Shown here piece by piece: positions 26,810 through 34,755 of a DNA stretch of 64,000 nucleotides. The translations under genes and the position numbers were made by a program. The notes under the pieces are model-generated. The model was not told the DNA's origin. It worked only from the letters and a program-made list of their open reading frames with translations, and did not search any database. The first letter of the stretch is position 1. Every line of letters begins with the position of its first letter. The DNA comes from Mesorhizobium sp. B4-1-3 (GTDB lineage Bacteria > Pseudomonadota > Alphaproteobacteria > Rhizobiales > Rhizobiaceae): contig NZ_VFTG01000001.1 of NCBI RefSeq assembly GCF_006439355.1, forward strand, positions 372,001-436,000. The letters are read 5' to 3'.

Positions 26810-27442
26810 TCATGGAATATCCTCCGGCCTTCGCCCCGGCCGACTCCGATAGGCCGGAAACGACCAGCCGAATCTGAGCGCGCCGCCTCGGACCAGGAAC
26901 GCAGCCGCAAAGCCGAGCAGGCTGGACGCCAGCGTTGGCAGGCCGGCCAGATCGCCGAGGGTGAAGATGGTGGCGCCGGCAAGGGCGGCGGTGACATAGA
27001 TCTCGGGTCCGAGCAGCACCGAGGGCTCGCCGGCAAGCAGGTCGCGCAGGATGCCGCCGAAGGTTGCCGTCAGCACGCCCATGACGACCGACACGACGGG
27101 AGAGCCGGTGATCGCCAGCCCCTTCGCCGCGCCCATCACCGAGAACGCTGCCAGTCCGATGGCGTCGAGCCAGAGCAGCAGCTTGTAGCGGGATTCGAAG
27201 CGGTGAGCGCTGAAGAACACCAGCACCGCGACGACGGCGCAGATCAGCACATAGCCGCTGTTGGCGACCCAGAAAACCGGCAGGTTGAGGATGACGTCGC
27301 GCAGCGTGCCGCCACCGATGCCGGTGACGCTGGCCAGGAACAGGAAGCCGATGATGTCGAGTTCTTTGCGCGACGCCGCAAGCGCGCCCGTCGCCGCGAA
27401 AACGGCGACACCGGCGTAGTCGAGCAGCGCGATGGGATTCAT
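26810..27442 (-). CDS. TRIC-type cation channel family protein (UPF0126/YadS-YicG)
   Basis: A 210-residue membrane protein of two repeated three-helix units plus one helix. Each unit carries the family glycine motif: GIGGGTLRDVILNLPVFW in the first and TFGGILRDLLAGEPSVL in the second. Homologues include prokaryotic TRIC cation channels and the YicG glycine importer, so the transported species is uncertain. ATG 27442 is preferred to one at 27481 that lies within the neighbouring repeat. Both ends are flanked by copies of the same inverted repeat. Confidence 0.88.
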   Translation of the reverse strand: MNPIALLDYAGVAVFAATGALAASRKELDIIGFLFLASVTGIGGGTLRDVILNLPVFWVANSGYVLICAVVAVLVFFSAHRFESRYKLLLWLDAIGLAAFSVMGAAKGLAITGSPVVSVVMGVLTATFGGILRDLLAGEPSVLLGPEIYVTAALAGATIFTLGDLAGLPTLASSLLGFAAAFLVRGGALRFGWSFPAYRSRPGRRPEDIP

Positions 27443-27536
27443 GGGCGAGCGAGTAGTGAATAGCGAGTAGGGAAATAGCACGAAGCCGCGGATAAATATC
27501 AGCTCCTACTCACTACTTCCTATTCGCTACTCCCTC
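27443..27536. repeat. GAGTAGTGA-type inverted repeat, copy 2
   Basis: GCGAGTAGTGAATAGCGAGTAGG (about 27449-27471) pairs imperfectly with CCTACTCACTACTTCC and CTATTCGCTACTC (27505-27531). Like copy 1, it ends in CCCTCTCAC overlapping the stop codon of the next minus-strand gene, here grpE. It fills the gap between grpE and the TRIC-type gene. Confidence 0.7.
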
Positions 27537-28184
27537 TCACGCATCCTTCTCGGCTTGCTCGTTCACCGGGCCCGGCTCGACCTTCGGCTCGGCGGCCGCC
27601 TTCGGGCCGCCCTTGGCGACGCCGACCATCGCCGGCCGCAGCACACGCTCGCCGATCGAATAGCCAGGTTGAACCACTTGGACGACGGTGCCGGCCGGAA
27701 CCTCCGGATTGGGCACCTCGAACATCGCTTGGTGGAAGTTCGGATCGAATTTCTCGCCTTCGGGCGCGAGTTTCTTCACGCCGTGGCGCTCCAGCGCCGA
27801 AAGCATGGCGCGTTCGGTGAGATCGACACCTTCGATCAGCGCCTTGAAGCCGGCGTCGCCGCCGGCCTTCGCCTCGGCTGGGATCGCGTCCAGTGCGCGG
27901 CGCAGATTGTCGGACACCGACAGCATGTCGCGCGCGAAATTGGCGACGGCATAGGCGCGGGCGTCCTGCACGTCGCGGGCGGTGCGCCGCCGCAGATTTT
28001 CCATCTCGGCCGCCGCGCGCAGCGCACGGTCCTTCAGTTCCTCGTTTTCCTTCAGCAGCCGCACCAGCGCTTCGTAGTCGCCGTCGACACCACCTTCCGC
28101 ACGCTCGCCGGAAGCCTGGGTGGCTTCCATATCTTCGGGCATGCGTTCGTCTTTTGCCTGGTCGCTCATCGCGTTTTCCGTCAT
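27537..28184 (-). CDS. grpE: co-chaperone GrpE
   Basis: Nucleotide exchange factor for DnaK, 215 residues, with thermosensor function known for the family. An acidic, disordered N-terminus leads to a long coiled-coil (about 38-95, [27 protein letters not shown]) and the C-terminal beta-wing ([30 protein letters not shown]). dnaK, dnaJ and hrcA are not in the window. A weak RpoH-like signal (minus strand CTTGAT at 28233-28238 and GATAT near 28210) lies upstream. An in-frame ATG at 28169 is an alternative start. Confidence 0.95.
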   Translation of the reverse strand: MTENAMSDQAKDERMPEDMEATQASGERAEGGVDGDYEALVRLLKENEELKDRALRAAAEMENLRRRTARDVQDARAYAVANFARDMLSVSDNLRRALDAIPAEAKAGGDAGFKALIEGVDLTERAMLSALERHGVKKLAPEGEKFDPNFHQAMFEVPNPEVPAGTVVQVVQPGYSIGERVLRPAMVGVAKGGPKAAAEPKVEPGPVNEQAEKDA

Positions 28185-28385
28185 TCGGATTGGTCTGGAT
28201 TTGCGCCCGATATCGAGGTTTGGAGGGCAAAAATCAAGGGGTAAGCGCGGGTCGAGGATGTCCGGCCATCGTTCGAAGTTAATTCAAATTTTACCCTATC
28301 GCGCGGCTTTGCTTGCCCTCGAGTGCCGTTGCGGGAACCATAGACGGGCTGGAGGAGTTTCGAAGCCGACACAGGATTTTGGGAC

Positions 28386-28604
28386 ATGAGCGGCAATCAC
28401 GGCAACAGGCGCGCCGAGCTGGCCAACGATATCAGGCGGCAGGCCGGCAGCGAGGCGACGAAGCGCTTTCTGCGCAGCTTGCCGGCATTTCGCTTGGAAA
28501 AGGAGATGCCCCGGCGGCTGAGCGACCTGCTGGACCGCCTCGACGAGGCCGAAGCGGAGAATGCGGGCGACGGCTGGCCTTCGATAGCAGCGCGCCGCAA
28601 TTGA
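28386..28604 (+). CDS. small hypothetical protein
   Basis: A 72-residue, charged, soluble protein I do not recognise. It is rich in Arg and Glu and probably helical (RRAELANDIRRQAGSEATKRFLRSLPAF and RRLSDLLDRLDEAEAEN). No membrane segment or metal motif. ATG follows GGGAC, a moderate ribosome binding site. It lies alone between divergent grpE and convergent pfpI (6 bp between stops). Coding is supported by fit in the gap and amino-acid make-up only. Confidence 0.6.
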   Translation: MSGNHGNRRAELANDIRRQAGSEATKRFLRSLPAFRLEKEMPRRLSDLLDRLDEAEAENAGDGWPSIAARRN

Positions 28605-28610
28605 CCCGTC

Positions 28611-29231
28611 TCAGGCCGCCTTCCGGTCGTCGCGCATCAGCGCTTCGCCGTGGCGAATTTCGGTGCCGAGCACTTTCAGGCATTCGCGCATGAAAGCGGC
28701 GAGGCCCGGCCAACCCTTGGCTGAAACCAGATTGCCGTCGACATGCGCGCCGGTCGGGGCAACATCGATATAGGTACCGCCGGCAAGCGTCACTTCCGGT
28801 TCGCAATAATGCAGCGCCGCCACTTCCTTGCCGCGCACCACGCCGTCGACCGCGATCAGGATCTGCACGCCGTGACAGATGGTGAAGATCGGCTTGCCGG
28901 TCTCATGGAAATGCCTGACAAGCGCCTGAACGCGCTTGTCGATGCGGATATATTCCGGTCCGCGCCCGCCTGCAGCGTAGACCGCGTCGTAATCGGCCGG
29001 GTTCACCTCGGCGAAGGTCTTGTTGAGGATGTAGTCGTGGCCAAGCTTTTCCGTATAGGTCTGGTGGCCCTCGAAATCGTGCAATGAGGTCTTGAGCACG
29101 TCGCCCGCCTTCTTGTCGGGACATACGACATGGACGGTGTGGCCCACCGCGTGCATGGCCTGTTCAAAGACGAAAATCTCATACTCCTCGCTGAACTCGC
29201 CAACGAGCATCAGTATTTTCTTACCGGCCAT
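28611..29231 (-). CDS. DJ-1/PfpI family protein
   Basis: A 206-residue protein with the class I glutamine amidotransferase-like fold of PfpI, YajL and DJ-1. The nucleophile elbow is FTICHGVQ, with a Glu early in the chain (GEFSEEYEIFVFEQ). Members are proposed proteases, glyoxalases or deglycases; the assignment is debated and none is claimed here. ATG is preceded by GGAGGAAAG. Two palindromes resembling FadR/GntR operators lie about 100 and 170 bp upstream. Confidence 0.88.
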   Translation of the reverse strand: MAGKKILMLVGEFSEEYEIFVFEQAMHAVGHTVHVVCPDKKAGDVLKTSLHDFEGHQTYTEKLGHDYILNKTFAEVNPADYDAVYAAGGRGPEYIRIDKRVQALVRHFHETGKPIFTICHGVQILIAVDGVVRGKEVAALHYCEPEVTLAGGTYIDVAPTGAHVDGNLVSAKGWPGLAAFMRECLKVLGTEIRHGEALMRDDRKAA

Positions 29232-29327
29232 GCTCTTTCCTCCCTTAGCTGGCTATATTTCGAGGTCCGAAATAATGAACCTATCCTAGGGGCAGGTTAA
29301 CCGAAGGGGAAGTCTGAATCGCCAATG

Positions 29328-29412
29328 TGGTCTGACCAGAACGATGCGGTGTCCGTTCCGGGTCTATTCTGAGCCGATCCGACCGCCAAAGTACGCAGCG
29401 CTGGTCGGACCA
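29328..29412. promoter_or_regulatory. paired FadR/GntR-like operators
   Basis: TGGTCTGACCA (29328-29338) and TGGTCGGACCA (29402-29412) are perfect 5+1+5 palindromes. Both are followed by GAACGAT, so the shared unit is 17-19 bp. Their centres are 74 bp apart, close to seven helical turns. The core resembles sites of FadR-subfamily GntR regulators such as LldR (TGGTCNGACCA). They lie upstream of the minus-strand DJ-1/PfpI gene and after the DUF934 gene; no GntR gene is in the window. Confidence 0.5.
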
Positions 29413-29443
29413 GAACGATACCCTTGCCGCTTGCAATACAGGG

Positions 29444-29977
29444 TCAGCCGGGGCGCTTGCGCCGCCAGGAATATTTCGGTCCCTTGGGTTCCGCCTCCAC
29501 GGCCGGCTGATAGTACACCGGTAGGCCGCCGGTCTTGCCTTCCTCCAGGCGCTTCAACAACACCGGATTGGAGACCTCGAATTCGTCGAAGCCAAGTCGC
29601 AGCATATGCGGAAGCTGGTCGACCAGCACCTGACCGGTGGCGCGCACGGCGCCCTTGAAATGGTATCGGGCCCGCAGCAATTCGCCCTTGGAGAAGGAGC
29701 GGCCGTCATTGAAGGCCGGGAAGGCGAGCGCCACCAGCGACAGTCGATCCAACAGGCCGGCTATCTTGTCGAGGTCGTCGCCGGGCTGCAGCAGCACACC
29801 GAGACGCTCCTTGGCTGACTGGCGAACGTCTTCATCCAGCCCGAGGAACGCCTGCAGCGGCAGGATGAAACGGCCGTTGCCAGCCAGCGCCTCGGCGCTT
29901 TCGGCGTGCGTCCACTCGTCCTCGCGAAAACCGTCCGGGGTCCAGAGGCGGGTCCCCGCTGTCGTCGATCCAGTCAT
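29444..29977 (-). CDS. DUF934 family protein (sulfate assimilation cluster)
   Basis: A 177-residue soluble protein of the DUF934 family, function unknown but nearly always encoded with assimilatory sulfite reductase in alphaproteobacteria. Typical segments are LPLQAFLGLDEDVRQSAKERLGVLLQPGDD, ALAFPAFNDGRSFSKGELLRARYHFKGAVRATG, and VLVDQLPHMLRLGFDEFEV. ATG 29977 starts the usual N-terminus. It is separated from cysH by a dispersed repeat, which may weaken co-transcription. Confidence 0.88.
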   Translation of the reverse strand: MTGSTTAGTRLWTPDGFREDEWTHAESAEALAGNGRFILPLQAFLGLDEDVRQSAKERLGVLLQPGDDLDKIAGLLDRLSLVALAFPAFNDGRSFSKGELLRARYHFKGAVRATGQVLVDQLPHMLRLGFDEFEVSNPVLLKRLEEGKTGGLPVYYQPAVEAEPKGPKYSWRRKRPG

Positions 29978-30010
29978 CAAAAATCCTAAAGTTCCAAAGA
30001 TTCCAAGGCT

Positions 30011-30140
30011 GAGATTCAGGTCAGGCCGAGCCGAAATCGTGGCTTCCGAGAACCGGAGCGGAGCGTACTTGAAGTACGCGAGCACCGGAAGCGCAGGAAG
30101 TCGCCATTTGCAGACCGGCCTCGCCTGAATTCGGCGTATT
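30011..30140. repeat. 130-bp dispersed repeat, copy A
   Basis: Starts GAGATTCAGGTCAGG and ends in CCTGAATTCGGCGT, giving imperfect terminal inverted repeats. A central palindrome reads GCGTACTTGAAGTACGCG. It matches the element at 50374-50504 over its whole length in the same orientation, at roughly 90% identity by eye. It reaches the cysH stop codon and splits cysH from DUF934. Confidence 0.88.
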
Positions 30141-30905
30141 CTAAAGCGAGGCGTCAGTCAGCGATTTTTCCAAGCCGGAGAGATGGATGCCGCACTCGGT
30201 CTTGGCGTGCCCGGCCCAGCGGCCGCTGCGCGCGTCCTCGCCCGGCTGCACCGGCTGAGTGCAGGGAAAGCAGCCGATCGAGAGATAGCCATAGGCGACC
30301 AGCGGATTTTCGCGCAGCACATGCGCGCGCATGTAGTCGGCCTGGTCCGACGTCGTCCAGTGCGCCAGCGGGTTGATGCGGATGCGCGAGCCGACCGCCT
30401 CGAAGACGGGCAGTGCCGCGCGCGTCGAGGCCTGGAAGCGCTTGCGCCCGGTCAACCAGGCTCGGAACGGCTCGACGCCGCGCGCCAGCGGCTCGACCTT
30501 GCGCACGTTGCAGCAGGCGTCGGTGTCGGTCTCGTGCAGCCGGCCGGTCGGGTCAACGCGGTCGAGCGCAGCCTCCTCCGGTTTGATCACCCTTATATCG
30601 GTCAGGCCGAAATCGGCCACCAGCGCATCACGATAGCCGAGCGTCTCCTCGAAATGCTTGCCGGTGTCCAGGAAGATGACAGGCAGTGAACGGTCGATCT
30701 CCGAAATCATGTGCAGAAGCACCGCCGAATCCGCGCCGAACGACGACACGGCAGCGACCTCGCCGCGAAACAGATCACGCGCCGCGCGCTCGATGATCTC
30801 GATCGGCTTCAGATGGCCGTGCAGCGCGTCGAGCCCCGCCGCTTCCGCAGCGACGCCCGTCTCGACCCTGCCGACGCGGTCAAGCGGCCTTGGTTTCGCC
30901 AGCAT
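30141..30905 (-). CDS. cysH: phosphoadenylyl/adenylyl-sulfate reductase
   Basis: A 254-residue cytoplasmic enzyme reducing activated sulfate to sulfite with thioredoxin. The ATP-pyrophosphatase-like fold shows AAVSSFGADSAVLLHM and VIFLDTGKHFEET. The catalytic Cys is C238 in ECGIHL. The extra CC (131-132) and CFPC (C212, C215) are the [4Fe-4S] ligands of the APS-reductase type, so the substrate is probably APS rather than PAPS. It overlaps the cysI end by 26 bp, which implies translational coupling. Confidence 0.93.
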   Translation of the reverse strand: MLAKPRPLDRVGRVETGVAAEAAGLDALHGHLKPIEIIERAARDLFRGEVAAVSSFGADSAVLLHMISEIDRSLPVIFLDTGKHFEETLGYRDALVADFGLTDIRVIKPEEAALDRVDPTGRLHETDTDACCNVRKVEPLARGVEPFRAWLTGRKRFQASTRAALPVFEAVGSRIRINPLAHWTTSDQADYMRAHVLRENPLVAYGYLSIGCFPCTQPVQPGEDARSGRWAGHAKTECGIHLSGLEKSLTDASL

Positions 30906-32550
30906 AGAGCGCCTCCTTGAACGGCGCGGGACCGACACGGCGGTAGGCGTCGATAAAACGTTCGTCGGGATTGAGCCGAAGACCGAGATAGGTGTCGACG
31001 ATCTGCTCGATGGCATCGGTGATCTCTTCCGAGGAGAAGCCGCGGCCGATGATCTCGCCGATCGAGGTGTTCTCGTCGGCGGAGCCGCCAAGCGTCACCT
31101 GGTAGAGCTCGGTACCCTTCTTCTCGACGCCGAGAATGCCGATATGGCCGACATGATGGTGGCCGCAGGCATTGATGCAACCGGAGATCTTTAGCTTCAA
31201 TTCGCCGATCTCGCGCTGCCGCTCCAGCGAAGCGAAGCGGCGCGAGATTTCCTGCGCCACCGGAATGGAGCGCGCCGTGGCCAGCGAGCAATAATCGAGG
31301 CCTGGGCAGGAAATGATGTCGCTGATCAGGTTGGAATTGGCGGTCGCAAGACCGATCTCGACCAGCGCGTCATAGACCGCCTTGAGATCGGCGCGCGCCA
31401 CATGCGGCAGGATCAGGTTCTGCTCGTGGCTGACGCGCAGCTCGTCGAAGGCGTATTTCTCGGCAATGTCGGCGACCGCTTCCATCTGGCTGTCGGTGAC
31501 GTCGCCGGGCACCTCGCCGATGCCCTTGAGCGAGATCGTCACCGCGGCATAATCGGGATGGCGATGCGTCACGACATTCTGGCCGAGCCATTCCGAAAAG
31601 CTCTTGGAATCGAGCCGCGCTTGCTTGACGAGGGCATCGCCTTCCGGTCGGGCCGACAGCGCCGGCGGCGCGAAATAGGCGTTGATGGCCGCGATATCGG
31701 CCTCCGGCAGCTTCAGCTCGGTGTCCTTGAGCTGCCGCCATTCGGCCTCGATCTGCCGCACGATTTCGTCGACGCCGGTCTCATGGACGAGAATCTTGAT
31801 GCGCGCCTTGAACTTGTTGTCGCGGCGGCCGTAGAGGTTGTACACGCGCAGGATCGCCGTGCAGTAGGACAGCAACTCGGCTTCCGGCAGGAAGTCGCGG
31901 ATCTTCTTGGCGACCATCGGCGTGCGGCCCAGGCCACCGCCGACATAGACGGCAAAGCCCAGCTCGCCGGCCGAGTTCTTCTTCAGATGCAAACCGATGT
32001 CATGCGCCTGGATGGCGGCCCGGTCACGCTCGGCGCCTGTCACCGCGATCTTGAACTTGCGCGGCAGGTACGAAAATTCCGGATGCACCGAGGACCATTG
32101 CCGCAGGATTTCCGCATAGGGGCGCGGGTCGGCGACCTCGTCGGCGGCCGCTCCGGCGAAATGGTCGGCGGTGACGTTGCGGATGCAATTGCCGCTGGTC
32201 TGGATGCAATGCATCTCGACGCTGGCGAGATCGGCCAGGATCGCCGGAACGTCGGCGAGCGCCGGCCAGTGGAACTGCAGGTTCTGGCGCGTGGTGAAGT
32301 GGCCGTAGCCCTTGTCGTATTTGCGCGCGATATGGGCGAGCATGCGCAATTGCCGGCTGTTCAGCGTGCCGTAGGGCACCGCGATGCGCAGCATATAGGC
32401 ATGCAGTTGCAGGTATACGCCGTTCATCAGCCTGAGCGGCCGGAACTGGTCCTCGGTGATCTCGCCGGCAAGCCGGCGCTTCACCTGGTCGCTGAACTCG
32501 GCCACTCTGGCCTGAACGAAATCGTGGTCGAACTCGTCGTAACGGTACAT
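30880..32550 (-). CDS. cysI: sulfite reductase, siroheme-[4Fe-4S] hemoprotein
   Basis: A 556-residue six-electron reductase converting sulfite to sulfide. Two ferredoxin-nitrite/sulfite half domains and two siroheme-binding domains are present. The siroheme/[4Fe-4S] ligands are C415 and C421 (SCPGLDYC) and C458 and C462 (SGCINACGHHHV). The upstream segment FTTRQNLQFHWP and the sulfite-binding Arg in TSGNCIRNVTAD fit sulfite or nitrite reductases; the cys context decides for sulfite. DUF2849 is 43 bp upstream and cysH overlaps downstream. No cysJ is present, so ferredoxin is the likely donor. Confidence 0.94.
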   Translation of the reverse strand: MYRYDEFDHDFVQARVAEFSDQVKRRLAGEITEDQFRPLRLMNGVYLQLHAYMLRIAVPYGTLNSRQLRMLAHIARKYDKGYGHFTTRQNLQFHWPALADVPAILADLASVEMHCIQTSGNCIRNVTADHFAGAAADEVADPRPYAEILRQWSSVHPEFSYLPRKFKIAVTGAERDRAAIQAHDIGLHLKKNSAGELGFAVYVGGGLGRTPMVAKKIRDFLPEAELLSYCTAILRVYNLYGRRDNKFKARIKILVHETGVDEIVRQIEAEWRQLKDTELKLPEADIAAINAYFAPPALSARPEGDALVKQARLDSKSFSEWLGQNVVTHRHPDYAAVTISLKGIGEVPGDVTDSQMEAVADIAEKYAFDELRVSHEQNLILPHVARADLKAVYDALVEIGLATANSNLISDIISCPGLDYCSLATARSIPVAQEISRRFASLERQREIGELKLKISGCINACGHHHVGHIGILGVEKKGTELYQVTLGGSADENTSIGEIIGRGFSSEEITDAIEQIVDTYLGLRLNPDERFIDAYRRVGPAPFKEALYAGETKAA

Positions 32551-32593
32551 GCTTCGTCTTTCCGGGCGCGTCCGCCCGTTGCCTTGCTTGGAT

Positions 32594-32899
32594 TTAAGCG
32601 GCTCGTGCCGCTTGCGGGCCCGCTTGCTTGCCGAGGTCGGGGTGGATGGTCGGGCCCGCAGCGCGGATCTTCTCGCGCAGCCGCACCGGCTCGACCAAGC
32701 CATCGACAATGGTTACGTCGATCACATTGACGTCCAGGACTTCATTGTTGGCGGCGGCCGCGGCGCCGATCGCTTCCAGCCGGTCCTCCGCCGCCTTGTC
32801 ATGCGCGACATCGGCATGACCGACGGTCTCCGCCCAGCCGCCATCGGCGTACCAGACGGCGATGCCGTCGGAGAGCCTGTTCGCGGTCAGTACCTTCAT
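32594..32899 (-). CDS. DUF2849 family protein
   Basis: A 101-residue protein placed between cysG and cysI, as is standard for DUF2849 in alphaproteobacteria. MKVLTANRLSDGIAVWYADGGWAE is the conserved N-terminus and EVLDVNVIDVTIVDGLVEPVRLREKIRAAGPTIHPDLG the C-terminal half. No known motif or cofactor site is seen. Its start overlaps the cysG stop by 4 bp. Role in sulfite reduction is inferred only from the fixed gene order. Confidence 0.9.
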   Translation of the reverse strand: MKVLTANRLSDGIAVWYADGGWAETVGHADVAHDKAAEDRLEAIGAAAAANNEVLDVNVIDVTIVDGLVEPVRLREKIRAAGPTIHPDLGKQAGPQAARAA

Positions 32900-34344
32900 G
32901 GTTGAACTCCTTCGGCGACGGCTGAAGCCGTGTCCTCATGCTTATGGGCCGCGAGCGGCTCCGATTGTTCGAAATTGGCGCCGGCGATGGCATCGCCGAT
33001 GATCGTCATCACCGGACCGGTGAGGTCGGCGCGCTCTTCCAGCGACGGCAGGTCGGCGAGCGTGCCGTGGAAGCGGCGACGATTGCCGAGGCTGGCATTC
33101 TCGACGACGGCGACGGCGGTGTCCGGCGACAGCCCGGCTTCGATCAGCCGTCCAGCGACTTCCGCCGCGACCGAACGGCCCATATAGACGGCGACCGTCG
33201 CGCCGGAGATGGCAAGCTTTGCCCAGTCCGGCAGCGAGTTGCCCTTGAGGTCGTGGCCGGTGGTGAACACCATCGAGGATGAAACACCGCGCAGCGTCAG
33301 CGGCAGTTCGAAATCGGCGGCGGCGGCGAAGGCAGCGGTGACGCCCGGAACCACCTCATAGGCGATCCCGGCCTCGCGCAGCGCCGCCATTTCCTCGCCG
33401 GCGCGTCCGAACACCAATGGGTCGCCGGACTTCAGCCGCACCACGCGCTTGCCGGCGCGGCCGAGCTCGATGAGCATCGCATTGATCTCTTCCTGGCTCT
33501 TGGAATGGCAGCCCTTGCGCTTTCCCACCGGCAGGCGCTCGGCGTCCCGGCGGCCCATGGCGACGATCGCCTCCGGCACCAGCGCGTCATAGACGATGGC
33601 ATCTGCCTCCATCAGCAGCCGATGCGCGCGCAAGGTCAGAAGATCCTCCGCGCCCGGGCCGGCGCCGACCAACGCGATATGTCCGCCGACCGGAGCATCC
33701 TGGGCCAAAAGCTCGAGCGCCGCGCCATGGGCCGCGGCGAGTTCGCCGGCTTCGATGGCCTTGGCCGGCGCGCCGGCGAAGAAATCGCTCCAGAAGCGGC
33801 GGCGGCGATTGCCTTTCGGCAGGCTCTCGGCGGCGGCACGGAACGACGCGGCAAGTGCTGCCAGCCGGCCGAGCGACGGCGACAGCATGCGATCGATGCG
33901 CCCGCGCAGCATCTGCGCCAGCACTGGTCCGGCGCCTTCGGTGCCGATGGCGACCGCCACCGGCGCCCGATTGACCAGCGCCGGCGTGAAGAAATCGCAA
34001 AGCTCGGGCCGATCTACGGCATTGACCGCAATGCCCAGCCGGCGCGCGTCCTCGGCGACGCGGCGATCGAGCGCCTCGTCGCCACTCGCGGCGAACACCA
34101 GTGCCGCACCGTGGAGATGCGCGGCCTCATAGGCGGCGTCGATATGAACGGCGCCGGTCGATGCGATGAAATCCGACAGACCGCCGCCGGCATTGTCGGC
34201 AATGATGCGCAGCACCGCGCTCGACTGCGAAAGCAGCCTGGCCTTGACAAGCGCTTCCTCGCCATTGCCGACGATGGCTACGGCCTCGCCGTCGACCCGC
34301 ATGAAGACGGGAAAGGCATCGAGCTTGGTGTTGGTTGGCGACAT
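32896..34344 (-). CDS. cysG: siroheme synthase
   Basis: A 482-residue fusion that makes the siroheme needed by CysI. The N-terminal precorrin-2 dehydrogenase/ferrochelatase part (about 1-200) begins FPVFMRVDGEAVAIVGNGEEALVKARLL with its NAD-binding turn. The C-terminal uroporphyrinogen-III C-methyltransferase (about 215-460) has VGAGPGAEDLLTLRA, VRLKSGDPLVFGRAGEE and VPGVTAAFAAAA. ATG 34344 is chosen over a TTG at 34356. It is the first gene of the cys operon. Confidence 0.95.
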   Translation of the reverse strand: MSPTNTKLDAFPVFMRVDGEAVAIVGNGEEALVKARLLSQSSAVLRIIADNAGGGLSDFIASTGAVHIDAAYEAAHLHGAALVFAASGDEALDRRVAEDARRLGIAVNAVDRPELCDFFTPALVNRAPVAVAIGTEGAGPVLAQMLRGRIDRMLSPSLGRLAALAASFRAAAESLPKGNRRRRFWSDFFAGAPAKAIEAGELAAAHGAALELLAQDAPVGGHIALVGAGPGAEDLLTLRAHRLLMEADAIVYDALVPEAIVAMGRRDAERLPVGKRKGCHSKSQEEINAMLIELGRAGKRVVRLKSGDPLVFGRAGEEMAALREAGIAYEVVPGVTAAFAAAADFELPLTLRGVSSSMVFTTGHDLKGNSLPDWAKLAISGATVAVYMGRSVAAEVAGRLIEAGLSPDTAVAVVENASLGNRRRFHGTLADLPSLEERADLTGPVMTIIGDAIAGANFEQSEPLAAHKHEDTASAVAEGVQP

Positions 34345-34755
34345 GGCGGCGAGCAATACTGAAACAGTTTGGCAGTTTTACGCGGACTGGCCAAAAACCA
34401 GAAGGCAAGCACTCGCGCGCCGCCGAACGGCAGGCAATCGCTTTTTCGCAGCCGCGAAGAGCAAGAGAAAAAAATTCTACTTTAAGAATGAGACGGTCAG
34501 AGCGGCGTGAGGAATCGCCTTGATCCGACGCAATTTTTAGCACCGCATCGGGAAAGCGGCAAAATAGTTTTTTCTAAATTCTACTAACCTAGTAGATTAA
34601 AGCCTTACCGCTCGGGACCAGCCTCGTCTGGCGATTGCAGTCGAGGCGTCACCGCGAGATCGGAACAATCATGCTCCGCGGCTCGTTTGCCTAGCGATCA
34701 TCCTGTCGATCCGGAGTGCCGTCGATCGACAACAATGCAAGCAAGGAGGAAGGTC
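34345..34755. other. 411-bp gap upstream of cysG and the host-attachment gene
   Basis: Divergent promoter region, more AT-rich than its surroundings between about 34470 and 34600. It contains the palindrome described at 34580-34596. No terminator, riboswitch of a class I know, or small coding frame with a convincing ribosome binding site was seen. Confidence 0.5.
34580..34596. promoter_or_regulatory. candidate operator, TCTACTA-ACC-TAGTAGA
   Basis: Perfect 7-bp inverted repeat with a 3-bp spacer in the AT-rich part of the cysG upstream region, 236 bp before cysG and 160 bp before the divergent gene. Its size and symmetry suit a dimeric regulator, possibly of the Rrf2 type. The regulator is unknown. 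Confidence 0.45.
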
